Origin: JAXGPX01 sp040766745
Lineage (GTDB): Bacteria; Bacillota; Sulfobacillia; Fermentithermobacillales; Fermentithermobacillaceae
Reading direction: 5' to 3'
DNA: 64,000 bases
NCBI GenBank assembly: GCA_040766745.1
Contig: JAXGPX010000001.1
Span: 124,001 to 188,000, forward strand
Positions 52,323-61,383 of the stretch are shown here, in pieces. A model generated the notes under the pieces. It saw only the letters and a program-made list of their open reading frames with translations, did no database searches and was not told where the DNA came from. Positions within the stretch are counted from its first letter, which is position 1. Each line of letters starts with the position of its first letter. A program made the position numbers and the translations under genes.

Positions 52323-53255
52323 TTGATATCCAAAAACGTTTGCAGCAATATGATTGGAAGCATGGTTAAGAAGGGTATGGCTCTTGCTATAGCCCTGGCA
52401 CTTTTTGTTGGTTTTGCCGGAGTGATTCTCACCGGCTGCTCTTCGCGCCCGGCCAGTTTTACAGACGGTGCCGGCAGGACATTCGAATTGAAGGAAACTC
52501 CTAAGAAAATAGTATCCCTTTCTCCCGCACACACAGAGATTCTTTTTGCCCTTGGTTTGGGTGATAAGGTGGTTGGCGTAAGCAATTGGTGTAATAAGCC
52601 CGAAGAAGCTCTTGAAAAAGAGAAAGTGGGCGATGCATTCAGCCTCAATAAAGAGAAACTGGTCGCTTTGAAACCTGAAATTGTGTTCATTCCGGGAACC
52701 GCAGACTCACCCCAGGTAAAGGAAATTGAAGACCTGGGAATTGCAGTTTATGTGTCCAATCCGGCCAGTGTTGCGGAAGTACTCGAAGACATACAGAGGG
52801 TTGCAAAAGCAGCAGGGGTCGAGAAGAAGGGCAAGGATTTATCAGAGAAGCTGGAAAAGGAACTTGGCACTCTTTCAGATAGCCTTGCAAAACAGGCCGG
52901 CTCCAAACCAACTGTCCTGGTAGTCCTTGATCAAGAGCTTTGGACCGTAGGGCCGGGCTCCTTTATGGATGACGTACTTAGCCGGGCCGGAGGGGAAAAC
53001 ATCGTAAAAGACGTTGAGATGCAGTATCTCCAGGTAAGCATGGAAGAAGTCTTGGATAAAGACCCTGACGTTATTCTGGTTACCATTCCCGAGGACCAAA
53101 TTGCGGGGTTGAAATCACGTCCTGGATGGTCTGAGCTGCGTGCTGTCCAAGGGGGCCGGGTTTATTTCGTAGATGGTGACTTGACCAGCAGGCCAGGGCC
53201 TTCAATTGTAAATGGCTTAAAGGAAATTGCCAGGTATCTTTACCCGGAAAAGTAG
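52323..53255 (+). CDS. btuF: Vitamin B12 ABC transporter substrate-binding lipoprotein
   Basis: A lipoprotein (lipobox LTGCSS) of the TroA/BtuF fold, about 310 residues. The typical RIVSLSPAHTEILFALGLGDKVVGVS segment appears as IVSLSPAHTEILFALGLG. Start TTG 52323 with AGGAGGT nine bases upstream. B12 rather than siderophore specificity is inferred from the riboswitch. Confidence 0.92.
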   Translation: MISKNVCSNMIGSMVKKGMALAIALALFVGFAGVILTGCSSRPASFTDGAGRTFELKETPKKIVSLSPAHTEILFALGLGDKVVGVSNWCNKPEEALEKEKVGDAFSLNKEKLVALKPEIVFIPGTADSPQVKEIEDLGIAVYVSNPASVAEVLEDIQRVAKAAGVEKKGKDLSEKLEKELGTLSDSLAKQAGSKPTVLVVLDQELWTVGPGSFMDDVLSRAGGENIVKDVEMQYLQVSMEEVLDKDPDVILVTIPEDQIAGLKSRPGWSELRAVQGGRVYFVDGDLTSRPGPSIVNGLKEIARYLYPEK

Positions 53256-53270
53256 CAGGGAGGTCTAGGT

Positions 53271-54305
53271 TTGCAGGATATCCAGGGGAGGAGTCCAAGG
53301 GAGATAAGGCCCCTCTTTCTAATTGGATCAGGAGCTTTGCTCGTTGCCAGTGTGTTTTTGGGGTTATCTCTGGGCAGCGTATCTATTCCATTTAGCACTA
53401 TAATTGATGCCCTGTCGGCAGGCCCTGCCGCTGAAGGGATGGATACCGGCCATACTATTCTCTGGACCCTCAGGTTTCCCAGGGTGATCCTGGCCTTTAT
53501 CGAAGGGGCCTCACTTGGTGTTGCAGGCGCTGCCATGCAGGGGCTATTTCGGAATCCAATGGCCGACCCATACGTACTTGGAGTTTCGTCAGGTGCGTCT
53601 TTAGGTGCCGTACTGGGCATAGTGTTCGGACTTGGGAGGGCTCTTGGACTTTGGGCCCTCCCGGGACTTGCATTTGTCGGTGCATTCCTATCTACGGCTG
53701 TTGTGTATGCCTTGTCCACAAGAAAAGGGCGGACAGATACCTGGACCTTGCTTTTATCAGGTATTGCAGTATCCAGCCTGATTTCGTCCATAATTGCTTT
53801 TCTCATGGTCTTTTTCAGGCAGAGGGTAGAGGAAATAGTGTTTTGGACCATGGGGGGCTTATCCAGAGCATCATGGAAAGCAGTGGCTTCTGCTGTACCA
53901 TATGCCGTTGCCGGCGTAGGAGTGCTGTGGTTTCAGTCCAGGGCGCTCAACGCCTTTTCCTTTGGTGAAGAGGCTGCATTTCACATGGGAGTGCCGGTGG
54001 AAAAGGTGAAAAGGCGCATTCTCTGGGCCAGTTCCCTCACAACTGCCAGTTGTGTAGCCTTCACCGGGCCAATCGGGTTTATCGGCCTGATAGTCCCTCA
54101 CGTAGTAAGGATTCTAATGGGCCCTGATCACCGGTGGCTCATGCCTGTGTCTGCCCTGGTTGGCGGAAACGCCCTAATCCTGGCTGATCTCCTGGCAAGG
54201 ACACTGGTTCCTCCCCTTGAAATTCCTGTGGGAGTTATAACGTCTTTGTTCGGCGCGCCGTTTTTCTTGTATCTTCTGGCCAGGACCCGAAAGAGGGGGA
54301 TGTGA
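53271..54305 (+). CDS. btuC: Vitamin B12 ABC transporter permease
   Basis: A 344-residue FecCD/BtuC permease with about ten helices. GAAMQGLFRNPMADPYVLGVSSGASLG and GPIGFIGLIVPHVVR are family hallmarks (key parts NPMADPYVLG and GFIGLIVPH). TTG start after GGGAGG. Membrane channel partner of BtuF and BtuD. Confidence 0.94.
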   Translation: MQDIQGRSPREIRPLFLIGSGALLVASVFLGLSLGSVSIPFSTIIDALSAGPAAEGMDTGHTILWTLRFPRVILAFIEGASLGVAGAAMQGLFRNPMADPYVLGVSSGASLGAVLGIVFGLGRALGLWALPGLAFVGAFLSTAVVYALSTRKGRTDTWTLLLSGIAVSSLISSIIAFLMVFFRQRVEEIVFWTMGGLSRASWKAVASAVPYAVAGVGVLWFQSRALNAFSFGEEAAFHMGVPVEKVKRRILWASSLTTASCVAFTGPIGFIGLIVPHVVRILMGPDHRWLMPVSALVGGNALILADLLARTLVPPLEIPVGVITSLFGAPFFLYLLARTRKRGM

Positions 54306-54308
54306 AAG

Positions 54309-55094
54309 ATGCAAACAGGCCCGGGTATAGCACTAAGAGATGTAAACTTTGCCTATGGTACCGAGGTGATTCTTGATAGGATAAGCCTTGAGATCCCCCG
54401 GGGTACTTTTGCAGCACTTCTAGGCCCAAACGGTGCCGGCAAGAGCACTCTTCTCAAAACTGTATCCGGATATCTCAAGCCGCAGCAAGGCGAGGTTCTT
54501 GTATACAACAAGGCTGTTCACTCACTTGGAGACAAGGAAAGAAGCCGCCTTGTAACTTACCTGGCACCTGACAGCCGGTCGTCTTTTGAGTTTACTGTTG
54601 AAGAAGCGGTAATTATGGGAAGGCTTCCATACGCTGGCTCTGTTGTGTCTGAGTCTTCGGGTGACAGGAAGGCTGCACAAGAGGCGATGGCCGCCACGGG
54701 GATTAGTCATCTGCGGGAGCGGACTGTGACTTCCCTTTCTTCAGGAGAGCAGCAAAGGGTTCAGATAGCAAGGGCAATTTGCCAGGATCCGGCTGTGTTC
54801 TTGCTGGACGAGCCTACAGCCCACCTTGATATGTCCTTTGAATTAGAAGTCATGGACTTGGTCAGGAAACTGGCTCAAGGCCAGGGTCGGACTGTGCTTG
54901 CTATCTTCCACGACGCGAATCTCGCTTTGAGATATGCTTCAATGCTTTTCTTCATGAAAGCAGGTAGGCTGGTGTACGCCCTTGAGCCCGGGCAGGTGTC
55001 TTCTGACGTTATCCAGGAAGTATATGGAGTGAAGTCCCACATAATTGAGGATGCTGCCTGCGGAATCCGCTGCGTTGTACCTTATTCCCCCTAA
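54309..55094 (+). CDS. btuD: Vitamin B12 ABC transporter ATPase
   Basis: A 261-residue ABC ATPase. Walker A GPNGAGKST, signature LSSGEQQRV, Walker B VFLLDEPTAHLD. It starts four bases after btuC. Completes the importer. Confidence 0.94.
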   Translation: MQTGPGIALRDVNFAYGTEVILDRISLEIPRGTFAALLGPNGAGKSTLLKTVSGYLKPQQGEVLVYNKAVHSLGDKERSRLVTYLAPDSRSSFEFTVEEAVIMGRLPYAGSVVSESSGDRKAAQEAMAATGISHLRERTVTSLSSGEQQRVQIARAICQDPAVFLLDEPTAHLDMSFELEVMDLVRKLAQGQGRTVLAIFHDANLALRYASMLFFMKAGRLVYALEPGQVSSDVIQEVYGVKSHIIEDAACGIRCVVPYSP

Positions 55095-55100
55095 CTTGGA

Positions 55101-55186
55101 TGGCCGATCTTGATACTGGGTGTTGACACTAGGTGGCCGATTCTAGTACCGGGTTGGGCTGAAACTAGGCCGCTGTTGACATTGGG
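55101..55186. mobile_element. Remnant of an insertion-sequence end (IS21-like multiple terminal repeats)
   Basis: Two direct units, TGGCCGATCTTGATACTGGG (55101) and TGGCCGATTCTAGTACCGGG (55134), 33 bases apart, each followed by TGRMACTAGG-like sequence, then TGTTGACATTGGG near 55174. Multiple terminal repeats with TGGCCGATTTTGATACCGG-like units are known from IS21-family ends. No transposase gene is present, so only an end remains. Confidence 0.5.
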
Positions 55187-55240
55187 AGTCGAACAGTGAC
55201 ATAATTGGGCAATTCACTAGTAGAAAGAAGGTTGCTTTTC

Positions 55241-55375
55241 ATGGTTGCCATTGAGTGTTTTACCCGTGCCGCAAGACCTGTGAACTTATCCAAGAAAGTC
55301 GTTTGTGCTTCACCGGTTCGTTTTGACCTGCATCCTTACCACCATCACCACCACCGTCACTACCATCACAACTAA
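55241..55375 (+). CDS. Tiny histidine-rich ORF, 44 residues
   Basis: An ATG at 55241 with AGAAGG nine bases upstream opens a 44-codon frame ending in HPYHHHHHRHYHHN. Ten of the last fourteen residues are His, and two Cys occur earlier (IEC, VVC). It is too short for standard gene calling. It could be a nickel, zinc or copper binding peptide, but no family is recognised and it may also be a decayed gene. The rest of the gap to 55577 shows nothing else clear. Confidence 0.4.
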   Translation: MVAIECFTRAARPVNLSKKVVCASPVRFDLHPYHHHHHRHYHHN

Positions 55376-55577
55376 TTTCTATCCCTGATTCCTTACTCAT
55401 TATCCAGATTACCCAGAGTTTCAGAAGTAGCCGGTAGCTCGCCGGGGTGTGTCTTATTGGGTTAGAACAAGACGCGACCATAAACCTGGTTTGCTAATAA
55501 GGGTAAATGCAGCATATGAGCACTGCTCTATTTTTCCACCCTATTTCCATATGTTTGCCGGATCGGAGGTAGTAATC

Positions 55578-56342
55578 ATGTTTATCCAGGGACGTATTTT
55601 TACTTTTGCTTTTCTTGCCCTGTTTTTGCTGGCCATGGCGTATGTCAATAATGAACTCAAATCGGGAAAGAGGAGAGTTAATCTTGCAAAGATGCCGGTT
55701 TTCGACGCGCTTGATGAAGGTGTATGGAGAGCTGCAGAAATGGGAAGGCCTGTCCACTATACCTTCGGAGCAGGGGCTATGGATGCAAGTGTATTTGCCT
55801 CGTTTAAGATCCTCGGTTATGTGGCTGCCAAATGTGCCCAACTGGATGTGAGACTAATAGTTTCCGTAGCGTTGCCGGAAGAGCAGGCCATAGCTGAAGA
55901 AATTCTGGCAGGTTCGTGGCGGGATGCGGACAAGACCGAGCAGTACCGGCGTAATTCTGTGAGGTACCTATCCAGCAGTTTTGCATATACCACAGGGGTG
56001 TTAAGCCTCATTGCGCGGGAAAGGCCCGCTGCAAACTTTGCATTAGGTTCGTTTTTTAACGAGTCTTTGCTCATACCGGTAGCAGGGCTTAGGGCAGGGG
56101 CGCTTCAGGTAGGCGGGACTGCTGTCACCATACAAGCCCCGTTTCTTGTAGCTGTCTGTGACTACAGCCTCCTGGGAGAAGAGCTGCTGGTAGCAGGTGC
56201 TTACCTTTCAGACATACCAATAGAGAAGTCGGCTTTGGCAGTACAGGAAATTGCCAAGATAATTGCGGTTGCCTTGTCGGTCGCCGGATGCTTGCTATCT
56301 CTGCTAGGTTGTGACGCCATCACCCGTATTTTGACATTATAG
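55578..56342 (+). CDS. DUF6754-type membrane protein
   Basis: A 254-residue protein with one N-terminal helix (FTFAFLALFLLAMAYV), a soluble central domain and a C-terminal hydrophobic end. Patterns such as FDALDEGVWRAAEMGRPVHYTFGAG, FALGSFFNESLLIP and CDYSLLGEELLVAGAYLS match the DUF6754 proteins of Chloroflexi and Bacillota, as I recall them (key part EMGRPVHYT). Function unknown. I choose ATG 55578 because TCGGAGGT lies before it; the frame extends to 55449. Confidence 0.8.
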   Translation: MFIQGRIFTFAFLALFLLAMAYVNNELKSGKRRVNLAKMPVFDALDEGVWRAAEMGRPVHYTFGAGAMDASVFASFKILGYVAAKCAQLDVRLIVSVALPEEQAIAEEILAGSWRDADKTEQYRRNSVRYLSSSFAYTTGVLSLIARERPAANFALGSFFNESLLIPVAGLRAGALQVGGTAVTIQAPFLVAVCDYSLLGEELLVAGAYLSDIPIEKSALAVQEIAKIIAVALSVAGCLLSLLGCDAITRILTL

Positions 56343-56363
56343 TAATAGGAGGGAGACACACAC

Positions 56364-56993
56364 GTGTACAAGACAGAGTTGCCAGTTATGATCACACTAA
56401 TAGTAGGTTCAATTATCCTAATGTCTTACTTCGTAGACATACCTGCCATTCAGGAGAGTTCAGACCTTTTGATTAGCTGGGCAGTAGTGATTTCCGGTTT
56501 CTCCCTTGGCCTGGGCGCAATGAACCTCGTCCAGGTTCACTCAAACAAGATTAGGACGAAGGCTTCAAGATGGCCGTTGAGCATATGGCTTCTTATGGTT
56601 ATGGGTGGCACCCTTGCCATAGGAATTGTCAAAGAGTCATCAAGCCCGGCGTACTCGTTCCTTTTTGCCAATGTTTACAGCGCCCTCGGGGCGACAGTGT
56701 ATTCTCTCCACGCGTTCTTTCTTCCGGCGGCTGCTTTTCGAGCGTTCAGGATAAGCAACCTGGAATCGGCACTGTTTCTGCTATCAGGACTCTTGGTTAT
56801 GCTGGGACAGGTTGGAATTGGCGCAGTGTTGTGGGGTCAGTTTCCCGTGATCAAGAATTGGATAATGAACGTTCCAAACGCATCTGCTATGCGCGGTATT
56901 ACTATTACATCTGCACTGGGTTTGGTATCGACAGCGCTGAGAATCATTGTAGGGCTCGACAGAACTTACCTTGGTGTTTCTAAACGTCAATAG
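56364..56993 (+). CDS. Polytopic membrane protein of the DUF6754 operon
   Basis: A 209-residue protein with about six hydrophobic segments and very few charged residues between them. GTG start at 56364 after GGAGGG, 22 bases past the DUF6754 gene. Family not recognised; it occurs in one apparent operon with its neighbours. Confidence 0.8.
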   Translation: MYKTELPVMITLIVGSIILMSYFVDIPAIQESSDLLISWAVVISGFSLGLGAMNLVQVHSNKIRTKASRWPLSIWLLMVMGGTLAIGIVKESSSPAYSFLFANVYSALGATVYSLHAFFLPAAAFRAFRISNLESALFLLSGLLVMLGQVGIGAVLWGQFPVIKNWIMNVPNASAMRGITITSALGLVSTALRIIVGLDRTYLGVSKRQ

Positions 56994-57010
56994 TCCGGAG
57001 GTGAATTGGA

Positions 57011-57868
57011 TTGGCAAGACTTCTTAGGCGACTTCAAAACTTGGATGACAGGATAATCTATCTCATTATAGGAATATGTATTCTAGCACCTTTGGTCCGG
57101 CCGCTTAATCTTCCGTTGAGCCCGGGTGCAATGACTGTAAGTGCCTATGACACTATTGACAGTCTCCCCCCTGGCTCCAGAATACTCCTGATAACAGAGA
57201 TTGCTCCAGGGGGGGAATCTGAGCTTCTTCCTCAACTGGTTGTGTTTCACCGTCACGCAATGTCAAAAGGATTGAGAATCATATATTGCAGTACCAACCC
57301 GGCTTCTGTGCCTTACTTATTGAATCTGACCAATGAATGGAACAGCGAATACTCGACTGAGTACGGCGAGCAGTATGTGATTTTGCCTTTCATGGCAGGG
57401 GAGGAATCGGTGGTTGTCCAAATCGGACAGAATTTCTCGGCTTTATATGAAAGCGACTATTACTGCACGCCTTTTAAAGATATGGAAATCATGGATGGCA
57501 TCGAGGGTATCAGCGATATGGACCTTGTTGTATCTGTGGGTGGCGGGGACTTGTTCAGGTGGGTTCTAAGGCACATACAGGCATCCAAAGGGGTTCCTAC
57601 AGTGGTTGGTTGTACGGCGGTAATCACTTCATTTGTGTCTCCCTTTTACAGTTCAGGCCAGTGCGCAGGGATTCTTTCAGGGCTGGGAGGTGCAGCCGAA
57701 TATGAGTCTTTGGCCAATCTGCCTGGAAAAGCCACTGCAGGGATGGATGCACAGTCCCTGGGCCACCTGGTGCTCATATTGATGATATTGCTTGGTAATG
57801 CAGGCACTATTGCTGCAAGGAAAACCTTTGTGGAAATTCCCCCTTTGAAAAGAGGTAGTTCAAAATGA
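57011..57868 (+). CDS. Membrane-anchored protein of the DUF6754 operon
   Basis: A 285-residue protein with one helix at each end (IIYLIIGICILAPLVRPL and LVLILMILLGNAGTIAA) and a soluble central domain. The centre begins IDSLPPGSRILLITEIAPGGESELLPQL and resembles a Rossmann-like fold; DLVVSVGGGDLFRWVLRHI could be a ligand-binding loop. No signal peptide cleavage site. TTG start 57011, 17 bases after the previous gene, and its last four bases overlap the next start (ATGA). Confidence 0.8.
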   Translation: MARLLRRLQNLDDRIIYLIIGICILAPLVRPLNLPLSPGAMTVSAYDTIDSLPPGSRILLITEIAPGGESELLPQLVVFHRHAMSKGLRIIYCSTNPASVPYLLNLTNEWNSEYSTEYGEQYVILPFMAGEESVVVQIGQNFSALYESDYYCTPFKDMEIMDGIEGISDMDLVVSVGGGDLFRWVLRHIQASKGVPTVVGCTAVITSFVSPFYSSGQCAGILSGLGGAAEYESLANLPGKATAGMDAQSLGHLVLILMILLGNAGTIAARKTFVEIPPLKRGSSK

Positions 57869-58476
57869 GTGCGAATTTTGGCGTATGGGTAGCTGCATTT
57901 TTCACCATGGCAATCTACAGTTATCTTTACAGGGAGGAAAACGTCCTTTTCGAGTTCGCTGAGCAGACGTTTATCGGAGTGTCAGCTGCCCACTTCCTTC
58001 TGGGAGGATACCATAACGTAGTTAAGGTTGCCCTCGAGCCGCTCAGGGAAGGAAGGTTAATCTGGCTGATTCCGATATCTCTCGGTGTTCTTCTTTATAC
58101 CCGGTACCTTCCGAAACAGGTATCATGGTTGTCAAGGCTCCCTGTTGCTGTACTTGTGTCTGTTGCCGCGGCGGCGCAAGTCAGGGGAGCAATTCATGCA
58201 GAGTTCATTAGCCAGATCGCTGCAACTGCCAGCCTTGATATTGGCAAACCGGCCAATCTTGTGTTCCTTATCGGCGTGATAACTGTAGTTACCCATTTTC
58301 TTTACCTGAACGGAGTCAGGAAGGTGCCGTTTATCAGAGTTTCGGGGAAAGTTGGCAGGCACTTTATTATGGTGGCTTTTGGTGCTTCCCTGGGGACAAC
58401 GGTCATGGCACGATATTCGCTTCTCATTGGCAGGTTCCAGTTTCTCTTTGGGGAGTGGATCAGATTAATTAAATAA
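57865..58476 (+). CDS. Polytopic membrane protein of the DUF6754 operon
   Basis: A 203-residue protein with about six hydrophobic segments and the charged N-terminal YLYREENVLFEFAEQTF. It overlaps the preceding gene by four bases and ends the four-gene unit. Family not recognised. The operon ends convergently against the oxoprolinase genes. Confidence 0.8.
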   Translation: MSANFGVWVAAFFTMAIYSYLYREENVLFEFAEQTFIGVSAAHFLLGGYHNVVKVALEPLREGRLIWLIPISLGVLLYTRYLPKQVSWLSRLPVAVLVSVAAAAQVRGAIHAEFISQIAATASLDIGKPANLVFLIGVITVVTHFLYLNGVRKVPFIRVSGKVGRHFIMVAFGASLGTTVMARYSLLIGRFQFLFGEWIRLIK

Positions 58477-58560
58477 GAAGAATGGGCAAGTGCCATAATT
58501 CCGCACGGCCGCACTTGAGGATCAGCCTTGATTATCACGAATTCAAAAAGCCAGCCCCTG

Positions 58561-60273
58561 TCAGCAGTGGATTGTCCTGAACCTAACTTTTGCCCCTGCC
58601 CTGAGTTGGGCCGCAATTGGCAGGTCCTGGCTTACTACTGTTGCCACTCGCTTGTATCCCCCTGTGGTCTGGCTGTCCGCCAAGAGAAGCATAGGCCTGC
58701 CATCTGAGGCTACCTGTACGGTACCTGGTACGACCGGGGCCGATATGATATCGGCCCCGCCTTTCAGTAAGCGCGGGCCTTCGAACCGTATTCCCATCCT
58801 GTCCGATTCAGGCCTGACCTGGTAAACCTCACTGCTGAGAATTTTGAGCGCATCTTTGGTATGCTCTGGGCCTGGTATGACTTTTAGGGTAACGTAGGGC
58901 ATTGTAAACACTTCAAAGTTGAGTGGCCGGAACTGGCTCCTGGCAAGGTCAAGATGGAAGGTTCGCATTGCAGAGTAGGCAGGGGCAGGGCCGGCTTTGA
59001 GCACATCACCTGATTTGAGGGGCCGCCCCTGATACCCTCCGAACCTGCTCTTAAGATATGTAGACCTAGATCCCAGCACAGGCACAACTTGTATGCCTCC
59101 TGCAACTGCCATATATCCTCTGGTTCCATGGCTTACAGGGCCTACCTCAAGCCTTTGGCCTTTGCGTACAGGGAAACATGTATTAGGAGGCATTTCGACG
59201 CCATCTACAGTGATTGGTGCGGGAGCCCCTGTTACTGCCACGCTGAGGTCCATTTGGGCAATGAGGACCGGCCCCTTAAGTGTGAATTCCAGGACAGCCT
59301 GGTTGCGCATGTTGTCACATAAAAGGTTAGCCAGCGAATAAGATTGGGCATCGGCAGCACCTGATACAGGTACACCAAGCTTTCGATATCCAAAACGCCC
59401 GCTATCTACCACCATGGTAAGCAATCCGGGGTCTTCTACTGCAAATGCATCGACTGACATTGACATGGTACTTGATGAAATGGCCTGGCAATTGCTCTTT
59501 GAATCGGCAGGCCAATTTACCTCTGGGCTTTCTATAGGAACGAATTTTACATAATCACCTGGCTGAAGCAGGGAGGGGGGATGGTTTTCGAGCGAGAAAA
59601 GTTCAAGGGCAGTCCGCCCCATAAGCCTCCAGCCACCAGGGGTATCCCACGGATAGACTCCTGTCTGTTTCCCGGCGATTCCCACTGAGCCTTTGGGGAC
59701 TACCTTCCGGGGCTCAGAAAGCCTTGGAAGCGCAATACTATCGTCCATTCCTCCAAGGTAAGGGAACCCAGGGGTGAAACCAATCATATATACCCTGTAC
59801 AGTTTTGATGAGTGACGCTTGATGATTTCCTCCTGGGAAACCCCAAGGTGTTCTGATGCCCACCCAAGGTCCGGGCCGTTCTCTCCGCCGTAATGCACAG
59901 GAATTTCAACGATTCTTGAACCGGATTTTGACAGATTCTGATTTCGCAATTGAATTTGAGCCGTTTCGCCTGTATTGTATGCATGATGTTCAGAGGGGCC
60001 GGCAGCCGGCGGGTTTTCCTGACTACTTAGCCGGTTGGCAACGGATAGAACCAGGTTCTCAATATAAGGCGCTCCGACCACGTTTGGGTCAAAGTGAATG
60101 GCAAGGGAAGAGTAAGCGGGTTGGATTTCCAGAATACCCGGCACACGGAGCTCTTCCAGTGCGCGACACAATGACAGGACTTCATTGTTCAGTTCCTCAG
60201 CAATAATATTTCCTAATTCCACATTAAGAGCCCTGTCTCCAAGAGGGCTGAATTTATGATATTGAGCACACAT
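58561..60273 (-). CDS. pxpBC: 5-Oxoprolinase subunit B-C fusion (KipI-KipA)
   Basis: A 570-residue fusion. Residues 1-235 are PxpB/KipI (FTPGFPYLGGMDDSIALPR, GGWRLMGRTALELF), and residues 265-570 are PxpC/KipA (DSGRFGYRKLGVPVSGAADAQSY, GAPAPITVDG). With PxpA they open 5-oxoproline to glutamate using ATP. I start at the ATG at 60273 because TGGAGGCAGC precedes it; the frame extends eight codons further. B and C are usually separate genes, though fusions are known. Confidence 0.93.
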   Translation of the reverse strand: MCAQYHKFSPLGDRALNVELGNIIAEELNNEVLSLCRALEELRVPGILEIQPAYSSLAIHFDPNVVGAPYIENLVLSVANRLSSQENPPAAGPSEHHAYNTGETAQIQLRNQNLSKSGSRIVEIPVHYGGENGPDLGWASEHLGVSQEEIIKRHSSKLYRVYMIGFTPGFPYLGGMDDSIALPRLSEPRKVVPKGSVGIAGKQTGVYPWDTPGGWRLMGRTALELFSLENHPPSLLQPGDYVKFVPIESPEVNWPADSKSNCQAISSSTMSMSVDAFAVEDPGLLTMVVDSGRFGYRKLGVPVSGAADAQSYSLANLLCDNMRNQAVLEFTLKGPVLIAQMDLSVAVTGAPAPITVDGVEMPPNTCFPVRKGQRLEVGPVSHGTRGYMAVAGGIQVVPVLGSRSTYLKSRFGGYQGRPLKSGDVLKAGPAPAYSAMRTFHLDLARSQFRPLNFEVFTMPYVTLKVIPGPEHTKDALKILSSEVYQVRPESDRMGIRFEGPRLLKGGADIISAPVVPGTVQVASDGRPMLLLADSQTTGGYKRVATVVSQDLPIAAQLRAGAKVRFRTIHC

Positions 60274-60378
60274 GATGCTGCCTCCACAAAAACTCATATT
60301 ATATCTGCAATTTCGGTTCGGACGGTTTGATCAAGACCCAGAAAATCCAGTAAAGACAAATGGCCATAGTCATTCAGG

Positions 60379-61161
60379 CTATCTTGACGACACAAGCCGT
60401 GGCAGGGGAACCACTTCAACCCCATTTTCAACCAAATGCTGTCGAATCACCTTTGCTATGTCTGCCGCCCCAGTCGTATCCCCATGCACGCAGATAGTAT
60501 CAACTGTAAGTGGGGTTTCCTTTCCATCGGGTGTGAAGACCACGTGGTCTTTGACCATCTTCACTGCCCTTTGGGCGATTTCGTCAACACCGGTTATTAC
60601 GGCACCTGGTTTGGACCGAGATACGAGAGTGCCGTCAGGATTATATGCCCTGTCGCAGAAACCCTCACTGGCGCCTGGAATTCCAACCTTGTTAGCTGCC
60701 TCGAGCATAAGAGACCCGGCCAGTCCCACCAAAACAAGATCCTTTCCGCCACGGGCCACTGCACGGGCAACAGAAAGGGCAATATCCAGGTCAGCTGCAG
60801 CCATATTGTAGAGGGCGCCATGGGGCTTTACATGGGCCAATTTTGCTCCCACAGACTCAGCAAAACATCTCAATGCTCCTATCTGATACAGCACATATGA
60901 CTCAATTTCCTGTAAAGACATTTTCATGTCTCGCCGTCCGAAACCCTGAATATCAGGAAATGCGGGATGGGCACCAATAGATACTCCTTTTTCAACGCAC
61001 TTTCCTACAGTGTAATCCATTACTACAGGGTCTCCTGCGTGCATGCCGCACGCAATGTTAGCCGAAGTTACGAAAGACAGGAGTTGTTCGTCATTGCCAA
61101 GTTTCCACCTGCCGAAACTCTCACCTGTATCAGTGTTCATGTCTATTTGAAGCACCTGCAT
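60379..61161 (-). CDS. pxpA: 5-Oxoprolinase subunit A (LamB/YcsF family)
   Basis: A 260-residue protein beginning MQVLQIDMNTDTGESFG, with SANIACGMHAGDPVVM and HVKPHGALYNM, family hallmarks including the likely catalytic residues. The ATG at 61161 has CAGGAGG upstream; the frame continues to 61224 without a start signal. First gene of the minus-strand pxp unit. Confidence 0.94.
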   Translation of the reverse strand: MQVLQIDMNTDTGESFGRWKLGNDEQLLSFVTSANIACGMHAGDPVVMDYTVGKCVEKGVSIGAHPAFPDIQGFGRRDMKMSLQEIESYVLYQIGALRCFAESVGAKLAHVKPHGALYNMAAADLDIALSVARAVARGGKDLVLVGLAGSLMLEAANKVGIPGASEGFCDRAYNPDGTLVSRSKPGAVITGVDEIAQRAVKMVKDHVVFTPDGKETPLTVDTICVHGDTTGAADIAKVIRQHLVENGVEVVPLPRLVSSR

Positions 61162-61383
61162 AACCTCCTGAGTATGTGCCTTTGGGAATACATGGGTCTT
61201 AAATACGAGAGCCAGCAATATCATCTTGAAAGGAATTCTTTGTCATAGCGTAATTCCATTGAGGGAAATATGTCAATGCTAGGAATTACCTGGCAGGGGA
61301 GTGTGACCGGCGAGGCAACGGGCATTGCCATTCTGTGTGTCTGGCCAAGAAGGGGCAAGATAAAGGCGCGCGGGGCAAGGTAC

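Noticed and set aside
55260..55481. Minus-strand ORF with GDGGGDGG segment
   Set aside because: It is opposite the His-rich ORF and lacks a ribosome site; the Gly/Asp run is the complement of the His codons.
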